Shown here piece by piece: positions 24,201 to 33,153 of a stretch of DNA of 35,037 bases. The stretch is from positions 1 to 35,037 of the forward strand of contig CAJUIM010000020.1 in the NCBI GenBank assembly GCA_910586275.1, in the 5' to 3' direction. The translations under genes were made by a program, and so were the position numbers. Every line of letters starts with the position of its first letter. The first letter of the stretch is position 1. This stretch comes from an uncultured Lachnospiraceae bacterium (GTDB taxonomy: Bacteria; Bacillota; Clostridia; Lachnospirales; Lachnospiraceae). The notes under the pieces were generated by a model. The model searched no databases. It had not been told where the DNA came from and saw only the letters and a program-made list of their open reading frames with translations.

Positions 24201-24304
24201 GTTTTATGTAATTTTGTTTCCCCTATGTTTCCTTGATCAGGGATCGGCAATGCTCTGCGGAAAGATATCAGAAGAGGGATCTTATAAATCTAGGAGTGAT
24301 AAAA

Positions 24305-24988
24305 ATGAACAGACCTATTACAACATTGTTTATGCTGATGTCGGTGGACGGAAAAATAAGCACCGGTGCCACGGACGATTTAGACGTCGACAAAGATTTT
24401 CCCAAAATTGCAGGAGTCAGAGAAGGTTTGCACCAATATTATGAAATAGAGCAGACAACGGATTTATGGGCTCTCAATTCCGGCCGGGTGCAGGCCAAAC
24501 TGGGGGTGAATGCAAAGAAAATGCCCGATAGGACACCTGTATCTTTTGTGATAATAGATAATAAGCATTTGGATGAAAATGGCATACGGTACTTTTGCGC
24601 ATTATCTAAAGAGTTTGTGCTGATTACCTCAAATGCAGAACACCCGGCATTTAATAGAAAGGAAAGCAATCTTCATATTATATATCAAAATGAATTATCG
24701 TTAACAGATGCACTTATAAAACTAAAATCAGAGCATAATTGTGAGAGAATAACGATACAAACCGGCGGGACGCTAAATGGTTTATTTCTTCGTGAAAAAC
24801 TATTGGACTATATTGACATTGTTGTAGCCCCGGTTTTAATTGGCGGTAAAGATACATCTACTTTAATAGATGGTAAATCCTTGTTTTCACAAAAGGAATT
24901 GTCTCAATTAGGTGTCCTGAAATTGCAGGAATGCGTGATTTTGGAGAATTCATATATACGGCTGCGTTATGAGGTAATCCACTCATAA
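24305..24988 (+). CDS. RibD C-terminal/dihydrofolate-reductase-like protein
   Basis: NAD(P)H-dependent reductase fold related to the reductase domain of RibD, 227 residues. It begins with the family start TTLFMLMSVDGKIS and has DLWALNSGR, the nucleotide-binding ITIQTGGTLNGLFL and the DYIDIVVAPVLIGG segments. There is no deaminase domain, so it is not full RibD; the substrate is likely a pteridine or related compound but unproven. The ATG at 24305 has AGGAGTG 7 bases upstream. The gene is visibly richer in A and T than its neighbours, a possible sign of recent transfer. The ABC exporter genes follow after 110 bases without a clear promoter. Confidence 0.82.
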   Translation: MNRPITTLFMLMSVDGKISTGATDDLDVDKDFPKIAGVREGLHQYYEIEQTTDLWALNSGRVQAKLGVNAKKMPDRTPVSFVIIDNKHLDENGIRYFCALSKEFVLITSNAEHPAFNRKESNLHIIYQNELSLTDALIKLKSEHNCERITIQTGGTLNGLFLREKLLDYIDIVVAPVLIGGKDTSTLIDGKSLFSQKELSQLGVLKLQECVILENSYIRLRYEVIHS

Positions 24989-25098
24989 TTTTCTGCTTTC
25001 GGAATCACAGACACATGAAAACGGGAACATCGCCGCTGCATAAAACGGCACGCCGAGACAGGAAGCCGGAGAAAGGTTCCTGCAGCAGAGGGGTAAAA

Positions 25099-26898
25099 AT
25101 GAACGATTCAAAGAATATCCGGAATTTGCTTATTCAGAAAAAACATGCAGTATGTGCAGCGTTTGCTGCCGGTATATTGATTATGACACAAGCTGCCTTT
25201 ACCGTGTTGGAAGTGATTGTCCTACAGCGTTTTTTGGATGCGTTTTCCGCATCCAACTTTGAACTTGGGCAATCGCTGCGCTATATTGCGGCTTTGGCGG
25301 CTATGTATGCTTTCCGGTATTTCCGGATGCCTCTTTTAAACTGGCTGAACGGCAGTATTTCGCTGCAGCTGCGTGAATCGTTGGATTGTCTGATTATAAA
25401 AAAGGCAGAGCGTATTTCGCTGGCATCGTTGGAAGATGCAAGTCATCAGGCACTTCTAGGGCGGGTGCAGGACGCACCGGAAAAACGCTATGCAAACGGA
25501 TTGTATGCGATACTGGAAATAGCGGGCGGCGTAATGCAGACAGCAGGGGTTCTGTTCCTGCTTGCAGGAAGCGTTCCGTACTTTTTGCTGATCATTTTAT
25601 TGCTTCTTGGGCTGATGGCAATTGTTTTCCGGATAATCGGCCAAAACAGAGTAAAGGTATATCATGCCAGACAGGAGATTGGAAGGCGGGGAGACTATTT
25701 GTCAGGAATTTTATTTGACAGAAGACTTGCCCAGGAAAAAAAGCTGTTTGGATATACATCGTATATTCAGAAAATATATGAGGAAGAGAATATTCAGTCC
25801 AACAGAAAACTTCTTTACAGAATTTTTGCTTCCAACCTGATATTATGGTTTTATGATAATATTACATTTCTTTTTTCCGCTTCAGCATATTTGGTTTTTC
25901 TTATACCATTGAGCAGAGGGGAGATTGATATCGGTTTATATATAGCAATCATTCCTGCGCTGACAAGGCTGGGAGCCTTCTTTGTGGCAGTGGGCAGCGA
26001 ATATCTTCCGACTTATCAGGAATACCGCGCATGCCTTAAGGATATCACGGCTCTGGAAGCGCTGGAAGAGCAATTTTATATTTCTGCCATAAAGGAACGA
26101 TGCCATTCAGAAAGCAATCAGGCAGGGCGGCATCCATTGGCCTTTCATGAAATCAAGGGAGAAAATATTGTTTTTTCTTATCCCGGAAGCGACAAACCGG
26201 TTTTAGACGGCCTTAATTTTACATTTTACGCAGGAAAAAATTATGCGATAGTAGGAGAAAACGGATGCGGCAAATCTACTTTTGTAAAGCTGCTGATGGG
26301 ATTTTATAAACCTGAGAACGGTAACATTACAATTGACGGCAAGGATATTCAGGAGATGGAGTTTTCAGAACTGCAGAACTGCTATTCTGCGGTATTTCAG
26401 GATTTTAACCGTTATGATTACACAATCAGGGAAAATATCATAATGTCTGCTTTGGATGGCGTTTCCGATCCGCAAATGGAACGGGCGGCAGGCGAGGCAG
26501 GGCTGGAGGAATGGATATCGTCTTTTCCGGATGCATATGACACATCCCTTGGCACTCTCACGGAAGGCGGGGGAAATCTCTCGGGAGGCCAGTGGCAGCG
26601 ATTGGCAATTGCCCGCATGCTTTACCGGAACGCTGGTGTTTACATATGGGACGAACCCACTGCGGCGATGGATCCTTTGGCGGAATCCAGATTATACACT
26701 GCGTTTCTGAAAAAACGCTCAGACAGCCTGACCAATATTTTCATAACCCACCGTCTGGGAGCCTGTGTCGGCGCAGATGAGATCTGCGTTTTGGCAGACG
26801 GATATTTTGCGGAGCAGGGAAGCCATGCATGGCTGATGCAAAAAAAGGACGGCATATATAGAAGTATGTTTGAGGCTCAGAAAGGAATGTATGAATGA
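25099..26898 (+). CDS. ABC exporter half-transporter (membrane + ATPase), first of a pair
   Basis: About 600 residues: a six-helix exporter membrane domain (1-330) followed by an ATPase domain. Walker A is GENGCGKST near 386-394, the signature LSGGQWQRLAIARM, Walker B VYIWDEPTAAMD, and H-loop FITHRLG. All catalytic residues look intact. It probably forms a heterodimer with the next gene, whose start overlaps its stop as ATGA. LSGGQWQR is common in exporters of peptides and small toxins, but no precursor peptide or maturation enzyme is seen, so the substrate is unknown. I chose the ATG at 25099 because AGAGGGG lies just before it; the frame opens at 25015 without a site. Confidence 0.88.
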   Translation: MNDSKNIRNLLIQKKHAVCAAFAAGILIMTQAAFTVLEVIVLQRFLDAFSASNFELGQSLRYIAALAAMYAFRYFRMPLLNWLNGSISLQLRESLDCLIIKKAERISLASLEDASHQALLGRVQDAPEKRYANGLYAILEIAGGVMQTAGVLFLLAGSVPYFLLIILLLLGLMAIVFRIIGQNRVKVYHARQEIGRRGDYLSGILFDRRLAQEKKLFGYTSYIQKIYEEENIQSNRKLLYRIFASNLILWFYDNITFLFSASAYLVFLIPLSRGEIDIGLYIAIIPALTRLGAFFVAVGSEYLPTYQEYRACLKDITALEALEEQFYISAIKERCHSESNQAGRHPLAFHEIKGENIVFSYPGSDKPVLDGLNFTFYAGKNYAIVGENGCGKSTFVKLLMGFYKPENGNITIDGKDIQEMEFSELQNCYSAVFQDFNRYDYTIRENIIMSALDGVSDPQMERAAGEAGLEEWISSFPDAYDTSLGTLTEGGGNLSGGQWQRLAIARMLYRNAGVYIWDEPTAAMDPLAESRLYTAFLKKRSDSLTNIFITHRLGACVGADEICVLADGYFAEQGSHAWLMQKKDGIYRSMFEAQKGMYE

Positions 26899-28661
26899 AA
26901 AAGATTGGTAATATTACAAAGGCACTAAAATTGGTGATTCCTATTGCGCCTTTGGGAATGGCATTCTATTTGCTGCTATCCTTGCCGGGAGCGGTACTGC
27001 CGGTTCTTATGCTGCATTTACAAAAGAACATTGTGGATCGGGCAGTGCATTATGACAGCGGACAGCCGCTTGGCTACTATATGAAACCGGTCCTAATGAT
27101 GATCGGCATTTATATGATTATGAAAATGTTTGAACTGATTTCGAAACAATATATGGAATTCGGATATTTCCGGGATGTTTTCCTTGGGCTGGATCATCGG
27201 ATCCATAAAAAGAGTGCGGAAATTTCTTTGGAGTATTATGATAATGCCGAATATTACAATATTGTGCAAAATGCAAAAAATGCCTCTATGTTCCTGGTAT
27301 TTACGACAAATCTGGCTGTGATGTCGGTTATTCTTGTTTTAAATCTTTTATCGGTGGGAGCCTACCTGACCAGCCTGAATCCCGCACTGTATATTTTTGT
27401 AGTGTTCGTGAGCGTTCCGGTCATTCTGGAGAAACTGCAGGAGGCTGACTGTCAGGCCGGTTTTATGCAGGACACCGTACTGCCGGCCAGAAGAAAAAAG
27501 TATGCGTTTGAGTTTCTTTCTTCCAGTGACCGGAAGAAAGAGATTGCTCATTATGGGGCGGGGGATTACATTGCGGATAAATATTTAGCCGCATGCATGG
27601 AACTGGATAAGAAAGAAAGGCAGCATATCCGTCGGTTAGGAAAACGTGGGCTGGCCTTTGCAGGAATAAAAGCCCTGTTTCACTGCGCAGCGTTATTCCT
27701 GATGGTCTTTTTGCTGCTAAAGGGAAAAATCACAATAGGAGGCTTCTCCGTCCTCCTTACAAGCTTTGCATCCCTGACCCATATCTTTACGCAGCTATTA
27801 AGTCATGCAGGTGAGATTATACAGACAGGCATCATGTCCTCTGCTTTTTTTGAATGGATGGAATTCGAAATCAAGGACGGCTCCCGAGATATGGAAGACA
27901 GCGACGAATACGCAAGGCTTGCTCACGTTTCTTACAGATACCCCAACAGCACAGAAACAGCACTAAATGATATTTCGTTAACCATAAAGAAAGGAGAAAG
28001 GGTAGCCATTGTGGGAGAAAACGGCGCGGGGAAAACTACACTGGCCAAACTTTTATCAGGATTTTTACTGCCTACGGAAGGAAATATGGAACTGAGCGGG
28101 ACAGACCGCCGCATGCTACGCGAGAGAAGCATATTTAACCATATCAGCGCCGTATATCAAGATTATGGACGATACAAACTGACCTTGGCAGAGAATGTAT
28201 ATCTAAGCGATACCATGGACTGCAGCCAAAGCTTAAAAGAGCCGGATATGGAAAAGATCTGCGATGCCCTGGAATGGGCGGATATCCGGTTCGACACGCC
28301 GCCTGATAAAATGGTTCTTGGAAAAGAATTTGGCGGAAGAGAATTGTCAGGCGGTCAATGGCAGAGGATTGCCCTTGCAAGAAGTTATTACCGAAAACGC
28401 ATTGTGCTGCTTTTTGACGAACCTACTGCAGCAATAGACCCGTTGGAAGAAATGGAACTTTATGGAAAACTGAAGGAACTGGCGGGAGAAAAAACAGTCA
28501 TCCTCGTTACACATAGACTCGGTGCAGTACGCAATGCAGATAAAATTATTGTGCTGGAAAAGGGAAACATAGCGGAAATAGGAAATTTTGATGAACTGAT
28601 GCGGCGAAAAGGATATTTTCACAATATTTGGACAGAACAGACAAAATGGTACAAGAAATAA
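26895..28661 (+). CDS. ABC exporter half-transporter, second of a pair
   Basis: A 588-residue paralogue of the preceding protein with the same plan: an exporter membrane domain (about 1-320), then an ATPase with Walker A GENGAGKTT near 374-382, signature LSGGQWQRIALARS, Walker B VLLFDEPTAAID and H-loop LVTHRLG. Translation is coupled to the first gene through the ATGA overlap. Two intact but diverged ATPases suggest a heterodimeric exporter with two active sites. A large palindromic element begins 34 bases after the stop and could end the transcript. Confidence 0.88.
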   Translation: MKKIGNITKALKLVIPIAPLGMAFYLLLSLPGAVLPVLMLHLQKNIVDRAVHYDSGQPLGYYMKPVLMMIGIYMIMKMFELISKQYMEFGYFRDVFLGLDHRIHKKSAEISLEYYDNAEYYNIVQNAKNASMFLVFTTNLAVMSVILVLNLLSVGAYLTSLNPALYIFVVFVSVPVILEKLQEADCQAGFMQDTVLPARRKKYAFEFLSSSDRKKEIAHYGAGDYIADKYLAACMELDKKERQHIRRLGKRGLAFAGIKALFHCAALFLMVFLLLKGKITIGGFSVLLTSFASLTHIFTQLLSHAGEIIQTGIMSSAFFEWMEFEIKDGSRDMEDSDEYARLAHVSYRYPNSTETALNDISLTIKKGERVAIVGENGAGKTTLAKLLSGFLLPTEGNMELSGTDRRMLRERSIFNHISAVYQDYGRYKLTLAENVYLSDTMDCSQSLKEPDMEKICDALEWADIRFDTPPDKMVLGKEFGGRELSGGQWQRIALARSYYRKRIVLLFDEPTAAIDPLEEMELYGKLKELAGEKTVILVTHRLGAVRNADKIIVLEKGNIAEIGNFDELMRRKGYFHNIWTEQTKWYKK

Positions 28662-28694
28662 AAAGGCAAAACCAATGAGCAATACCGGCAAACA

Positions 28695-28848
28695 GCACCG
28701 GATATTATATAATTGTCATAAGGACCGTCGGAAAACGCCGGCACTTAGCGAGGTTTAAATCTGCCAACGGCAGATTTCGAACTTAGAGCCGCTGCGTTTG
28801 AAGCCGAGCGAAAGCGGGTCCTTAGGGCAATTATATAATATCCGGTGC
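28695..28848. repeat. 154-bp near-perfect palindrome with internal hairpin (MITE-like)
   Basis: The 32-base arms 28695-28726 and 28817-28848 are inverted copies agreeing at 30 of 32 positions; the outer end is GCACCGGATATTATATAATT and the inner end AAGGACC. The 90-base interior holds a perfect 9-bp hairpin, AAATCTGCC-AAC-GGCAGATTT (28757-28777), and further short stems around GCGAGCGAAAGCGG. No protein could fit and no target-site duplication is obvious. It could be a miniature inverted-repeat element, a structured RNA or the terminator of the ABC operon. Confidence 0.8.
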
Positions 28849-28891
28849 GTCCGCCTCATATACACAAAACAAAAACCCTCATCAGCGAAAC

Positions 28892-28920
28892 TTGACGGAT
28901 TCTACAACCAATGATAAACT
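28892..28920 (+). promoter_or_regulatory. Candidate promoter of the trpS operon
   Basis: TTGACG (28892-28897), 17 bases, TAAACT (28915-28920). The leader to trpS would be about 150 bases and contains the second dispersed inverted repeat. No T-box leader (no GGTGG-type antiterminator sequence) is present. Confidence 0.6.
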
Positions 28921-28954
28921 TATTGCATTATATCACTATCGCAGGGCGGCATTC

Positions 28955-29017
28955 CCAGAGCGTGTCTGAACATTCATTCCTGACATCTGACGGAACACAT
29001 TTTCAGACACGCTCTGG
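28955..29017. repeat. Dispersed inverted-repeat element, copy 2
   Basis: The arms CCAGAGCGTGTCTGAA (28955-28970) and TTCAGACACGCTCTGG (29002-29017) are a perfect 16-bp inverted repeat around a 31-base spacer. It shares AGAGCGTGTCTGAA with copy 1 at 22251. In the trpS leader it would form a stable stem about 60 bases before the start codon, without a T tail. Confidence 0.8.
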
Positions 29018-29076
29018 CGGATTGCAAGAGATTTTCCGCAAGCCCTGATTTCAAAAACAATATGGAGGCATAGGAC

Positions 29077-30081
29077 ATGATAGACGGAAAAAAAGTACTT
29101 TTCAGCGGGATGCAGGCAACCGGAAGCCTGACCTTGGGCAATTACTTAGGCGCACTTAAGAACTGGGTAAATCTGAGCGAGGAATACGAATGTTTTTACT
29201 CCGTAGTGGATCTGCATTCCATCACGGTACGTCAGGATCCTTCGGAATTAAGGCAGCGCGCAAGGAAACTGCTGGCTCTGTATATAGCAGCCGGACTGGA
29301 TCCGAAGAAAAACTGCATCTACTATCAGTCCCATGTGTCAGGCCATGCGGAACTGGCGTGGATTCTGAACTGCTTTACTTATATGGGAGAACTGAACCGC
29401 ATGACTCAGTTCAAGGACAAAGCGGCAAAGCATGCGGATAATATCAATGCCGGGCTGTTCACTTATCCGGTGCTGATGGCGGCGGATATTTTACTGTATC
29501 AGGCAGATGTGGTTCCTGTGGGAAAGGATCAGCTGCAGCACCTAGAGATTACAAGAGACATCGCTCAGCGTTTCAATGGGGTTTACGGTGATGTATTTAC
29601 GGTTCCGGAGCCTTTTGTAGGAAAAGCAGGGGCAAAAATCATGAGCCTTCAGGATCCGGCAAAGAAGATGTCGAAATCCGATGAAAATGCCAATGCAAGC
29701 ATTTATCTGATGGACGACCCGGATACGGTAATCCGGAAATTTAAGCGTGCCGTCACCGATTCGGAGGCGCAGGTAAAATATTGTGAGGAACAGCCTGGTA
29801 TCCGCAACCTGATTGATATTTACTGCTCATGCACCGATAAGACACCGGAAGAGACGGAAAAGGAATTTGCCGGTAAAGGTTACGGGGAATTTAAGCTGGC
29901 CGTGGGAGAGGCTGTGGTAAGCGTTCTGAAGCCGCTGCAGGAACGTTTTGAGGATTTAGTGAAAGATAAGGCTTATATTGACGGCATCATTAAGGAAAAT
30001 GCCGACAAGGCAAATTATTATGCGACGAAAACACTCCGTAAGGTACAGAAAAAAGTGGGTTTCCCGGAACGTATAAGATAA
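29077..30081 (+). CDS. trpS: Tryptophanyl-tRNA synthetase
   Basis: Class I synthetase that charges tRNA-Trp, 334 residues, normal length. The HIGH-type motif lies in ATGSLTLGNYLGA near residue 15-27, and the KMSKS loop is KKMSKSDEN near 197. The tryptophan-pocket region includes DLHSITV. Ribosome site ATGGAGG lies 9 bases upstream of the ATG. It heads a run of five plus-strand genes with small gaps or overlaps; its TAA shares one base with the ATG of the next gene. Confidence 0.96.
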   Translation: MIDGKKVLFSGMQATGSLTLGNYLGALKNWVNLSEEYECFYSVVDLHSITVRQDPSELRQRARKLLALYIAAGLDPKKNCIYYQSHVSGHAELAWILNCFTYMGELNRMTQFKDKAAKHADNINAGLFTYPVLMAADILLYQADVVPVGKDQLQHLEITRDIAQRFNGVYGDVFTVPEPFVGKAGAKIMSLQDPAKKMSKSDENANASIYLMDDPDTVIRKFKRAVTDSEAQVKYCEEQPGIRNLIDIYCSCTDKTPEETEKEFAGKGYGEFKLAVGEAVVSVLKPLQERFEDLVKDKAYIDGIIKENADKANYYATKTLRKVQKKVGFPERIR

Positions 30082-30848
30082 TGCGGCAGACAGACGAAAA
30101 AAGCGGTGGCAGGATTGATGAGAAAAGATTCGAAGCGGCAAGGAATAAAATTGTAGGCACGCAGCGGGAACGTATCGGCATAGGCACTTTGCGTGAAAAA
30201 ACGTTCCATGCTGTCATGAAGAATTACTATGCGCCGGATGAGGGAATGCAGGAAATAGCGGTCGGGAACTATGTGGCGGACATTTATACCGGGGAACGGA
30301 TTATTGAAATCCAGAATGGGAATTTTTATAAAATAAGGGATAAGCTGGATGCTTTCCTTGCGGAATATCCGGTGACGGTAGTTTACCCCATTCCCCATAA
30401 AAAATGGCTGATATGGATAGACGAAGAAACCGGAGAACTTTCTTCCAAAAGGAAGAGCCCCCTTACCGGAAGCGCATACAGTGCTTTTGCGGAACTGTAC
30501 CGGATTAAGAATTATCTTACATACGAAAATCTGCACCTTTGTTTTCCTTTGGTGGATATTGAGGAATACCGTCTGCTGAACGGATGGAGCAAGGACAGGA
30601 AACGGGGGTCCTGCCGGTATGACAGGATTCCGGTGGCATTATATGATGAAGTGGTGATTGAACGTCGGGAAGATTACCTGCAGTTTCTTCCAGACGGCCT
30701 GCCGGAGGCATTCACTTCTGCCGAACTGGCAAAGCAGGCAAAGATTCCCGCCCGTACTTCCGGTCTTGTGCTGAATATATTGACTTATTTAGGGGTGACG
30801 GAAAAAATAGGCAGGAAAGGAAGAGCCTATCTGTATCAGATAACATAG
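30081..30848 (+). CDS. Uncharacterised protein with PD-(D/E)XK-like and winged-helix parts
   Basis: 255 residues, not a family I can name. The N-terminal half has a nuclease-like pattern: E58, then D67 in NYVADIYTG, then E76-I-Q78 in ERIIEIQNG, which resembles the E...D...ExK core of PD-(D/E)XK enzymes with Gln in place of Lys. A VVYPIPHKKWLIWID strand segment follows. The last 45 residues (FTSAELAKQAKIPARTSGLV, then LTYLGVTEKIGRKGRAYLY) look like a winged helix. DNA or RNA binding and cleavage is inference. It overlaps the trpS stop by one base and has little ribosome site of its own, so it is translationally coupled to trpS. It could also be a transcription factor with a degenerate nuclease domain. 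Confidence 0.65.
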   Translation: MRQTDEKSGGRIDEKRFEAARNKIVGTQRERIGIGTLREKTFHAVMKNYYAPDEGMQEIAVGNYVADIYTGERIIEIQNGNFYKIRDKLDAFLAEYPVTVVYPIPHKKWLIWIDEETGELSSKRKSPLTGSAYSAFAELYRIKNYLTYENLHLCFPLVDIEEYRLLNGWSKDRKRGSCRYDRIPVALYDEVVIERREDYLQFLPDGLPEAFTSAELAKQAKIPARTSGLVLNILTYLGVTEKIGRKGRAYLYQIT

Positions 30849-30867
30849 CCGGCAGCGATGCTGCCGG
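30849..30867 (+). other. Perfect 8-bp hairpin after the PD-(D/E)XK-like gene
   Basis: CCGGCAGC-GAT-GCTGCCGG begins directly after the stop codon and ends 23 bases before the next start. There is no T tail, so it is more likely an mRNA processing or stability element than a terminator. Confidence 0.5.
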
Positions 30868-30890
30868 AGGCAGTATATGGGGAGGAAATT

Positions 30891-31631
30891 ATGGGATTGT
30901 TTGACAGACAGAAAAAGACCGGGAGGGACAGAAGGATTTCTGTTTTCGAAACGGACTATCCGATAGACAGAAGCAGCTGGCTGCAGGTTTTTTCTGCATG
31001 TCTCGGAAAAATGATTATTATTCAGGGAGCCTGCGGTGAGCAGGTGGTCAAGGGACAGGACTGGAACGTGGATTTCAAAAAAGGCACTATTGCTTTCGGG
31101 AAGAAAGAGTATCCGGTGCAGTTTTTGGGAAGCGAAGCCGTTTCCGACAACTCATGGCTCTGGGGCTATGAGAATATCAACGGTTTTGACGGCAGGCTGC
31201 TGCAACTGGCAGAGCAGACGAAAAAGTTCGGGGAAAAGTGGAAGCTGGATCCGCTGCGTGTGCCGGGCTTTTCATTGGATAAAGTATATAACGGGCATAA
31301 TCTGTCCATTGCCGCATGCGGGATTTCAAAAGATAATTATTGCTATTACCGCGGCCCCCATGCCGGAGGCGCTGTATTCGTGGCCTTTTCCGATGTTCCG
31401 GAATCGGTATTTTCTCCGGTGGACGATCTGCGGTTCACTTCCGTTACCATGCAGTGCATTCAGCAGTTTCCGGTGGATCACAAAATATTCGTGGAAAGTC
31501 TTCTCATATGGAACGGCACTGAATATGAATGGGAAGATAATCGGATCGTGGCGCATTTTCCGGCAAAGCTTGGAATTTCTTTTGAAAAGACGGATGCATT
31601 TATGCGTATTTCCGCAATGAAGACGCTGTAG
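30891..31631 (+). CDS. DUF6882-like protein of unknown function
   Basis: 246 residues, soluble, no membrane segment. Recognisable segments are SWLWGYENINGFDGRLLQLA, a helix QTKKFGEKW, and later CYYRGPHAGGAVFVAF. The W-L-W-G-Y-N pattern recalls DUF6882 proteins, from memory and with moderate confidence. The function is unknown. The ATG at 30891 has GGGGAGG 5 bases before it; the frame also opens at 30858 without a site. It sits between the nuclease-like gene and miaB, with 52 bases to the latter, and is probably part of the trpS transcript. Confidence 0.6.
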   Translation: MGLFDRQKKTGRDRRISVFETDYPIDRSSWLQVFSACLGKMIIIQGACGEQVVKGQDWNVDFKKGTIAFGKKEYPVQFLGSEAVSDNSWLWGYENINGFDGRLLQLAEQTKKFGEKWKLDPLRVPGFSLDKVYNGHNLSIAACGISKDNYCYYRGPHAGGAVFVAFSDVPESVFSPVDDLRFTSVTMQCIQQFPVDHKIFVESLLIWNGTEYEWEDNRIVAHFPAKLGISFEKTDAFMRISAMKTL

Positions 31632-31683
31632 AAACAGAGTTCTTCCATGGGCGGAAATGCATTTCAGGAAAGAGGGTTCAAAC

Positions 31684-33153
31684 ATGGGTTGCAATGATGA
31701 CATAAAAAGGTTGATAGAAGCAGAGGATCTGACACTTCCGCCGCCGGAGAGGGAACCGCAGCGGCAATATTATTTTATAAAGAAATGCCGGGAAATCGTG
31801 AAAAAGAAGTCGGAGGAATTGGGACATCCGTTATATGCGTGTTCGGTATGCATGGGCTGCCAGATGAACGCCCGAGACAGTGAAAAGCTGGTGGGGATAT
31901 TGGAACTGGCCGGATTTGTGCTGTCTGAGGAAGAGGATGCGGATTTTGTCATATATAATACATGCACGGTGCGTGACAATGCCAATCAGAGGGTATATGG
32001 GAGGCTTGGTTTTCTGAACAGCATGAAGAAAAAGAATCCCCATATGAAAATAGCATTATGCGGCTGCATGATGCAGGAAGCAAGTGTTATTGAAAAAATA
32101 AAGAAAAGTTATCGTTTCGTAGATTTAATTTTCGGTACCCACAATATTTTCAAATTTCCGGAACTTTTATGCACTATGTTTGAATCCGGAAGGATGGTAA
32201 TTGATATATGGAAAGATACGGAGCAGATTGTGGAAGACTTACCTGCGGAGCGGAAGTATCCTTTTAAGTCGGGCATTAATATTATGTTCGGATGCAATAA
32301 CTTCTGCAGCTACTGTATCGTGCCCTATGTGAGAGGGCGGGAGAGGAGCCGCAGCCCGAAGGATATTATCCGTGAAATAGAACGTTTGGTGAAGGACGGC
32401 GTAGTGGAAATCATGCTTCTTGGCCAGAACGTGAATTCTTACGGCAAAAATCTGGAGGAGCCTGTAAGTTTTGCCGGCCTTTTGCGGGAAGCCGAGAAAA
32501 TAGAAGGGTTGGAGCGCATCCGTTTCATGACTTCCCATCCGAAAGATTTGTCCGACGAACTGATAGAAGTGATGAAAGAATCCAAAAAAATATGCAGGCA
32601 TCTGCACTTGCCGCTGCAGTCCGGCTCCACCCGTATTCTGAAGGCAATGAACCGCCGTTATACGAAAGAGCAGTATATAGACCTTGCGCTGAAAATCCGG
32701 CGGGAGATTCCGGACATTGCCATTACTACGGACATTATCGTAGGTTTTCCCGGTGAGACTGCCGAAGATGTGGATGAAACTATAGATGTGATAAGGCAGG
32801 TTAAATATGAGAATGCCTTTACTTTTATTTATTCCAAGCGAACGGGGACTCCCGCGGCCGCCATGGAAAATCAAGTAGCGGAGAAAACGGTGAAGGAAGG
32901 CTTTGACAGAGTGCTCAAGGCAGTGCAGGATACTGCCAAGGAAAGAGTAGCCCTGCTGCAGGGAAAGGTACTGCCTGTCTTGGCAGAGGAAAGAAATGAG
33001 CACGACAGTTCCCTGATAACGGGAAGGCTTTCGAATAATACTCTTGTACATTTTCCGGGAGATACTTCGTTGATTGGCAAAATTGTGGAAGTACGGCTGG
33101 AAGAATGTCACGGGTTCTATTATTTGGGAAGGAATATAAAAGATGATGTTTGA
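31684..33153 (+). CDS. miaB: tRNA-2-methylthio-N6-dimethylallyladenosine synthase MiaB
   Basis: Radical SAM methylthiotransferase that modifies A37 of tRNAs reading U-starting codons. 489 residues. The N-terminal UPF0004 domain carries the auxiliary-cluster cysteines in CMGCQMNARDSE, NTCTVRDNA and LCGCMMQ. The radical SAM cluster is C204-x3-C208-x2-C211 (CNNFCSYC) in the typical IMFGCNNFCSYCIVPYVRG context. The C-terminal TRAM domain follows, with VRLEECHGFYYLG at the end. About 40 residues more than E. coli MiaB lie at the N terminus, as is common in Firmicutes. The ATG at 31684 has GGAAAGAGGG upstream. It overlaps the following Crp/Fnr gene by 11 bases. Confidence 0.95.
   Translation: MGCNDDIKRLIEAEDLTLPPPEREPQRQYYFIKKCREIVKKKSEELGHPLYACSVCMGCQMNARDSEKLVGILELAGFVLSEEEDADFVIYNTCTVRDNANQRVYGRLGFLNSMKKKNPHMKIALCGCMMQEASVIEKIKKSYRFVDLIFGTHNIFKFPELLCTMFESGRMVIDIWKDTEQIVEDLPAERKYPFKSGINIMFGCNNFCSYCIVPYVRGRERSRSPKDIIREIERLVKDGVVEIMLLGQNVNSYGKNLEEPVSFAGLLREAEKIEGLERIRFMTSHPKDLSDELIEVMKESKKICRHLHLPLQSGSTRILKAMNRRYTKEQYIDLALKIRREIPDIAITTDIIVGFPGETAEDVDETIDVIRQVKYENAFTFIYSKRTGTPAAAMENQVAEKTVKEGFDRVLKAVQDTAKERVALLQGKVLPVLAEERNEHDSSLITGRLSNNTLVHFPGDTSLIGKIVEVRLEECHGFYYLGRNIKDDV

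Noticed and set aside
28849..29076. T-box riboswitch in the trpS leader
   Set aside because: No GGTGG-type T-box sequence and no specifier stem are visible; only the 16-bp inverted repeat is present.
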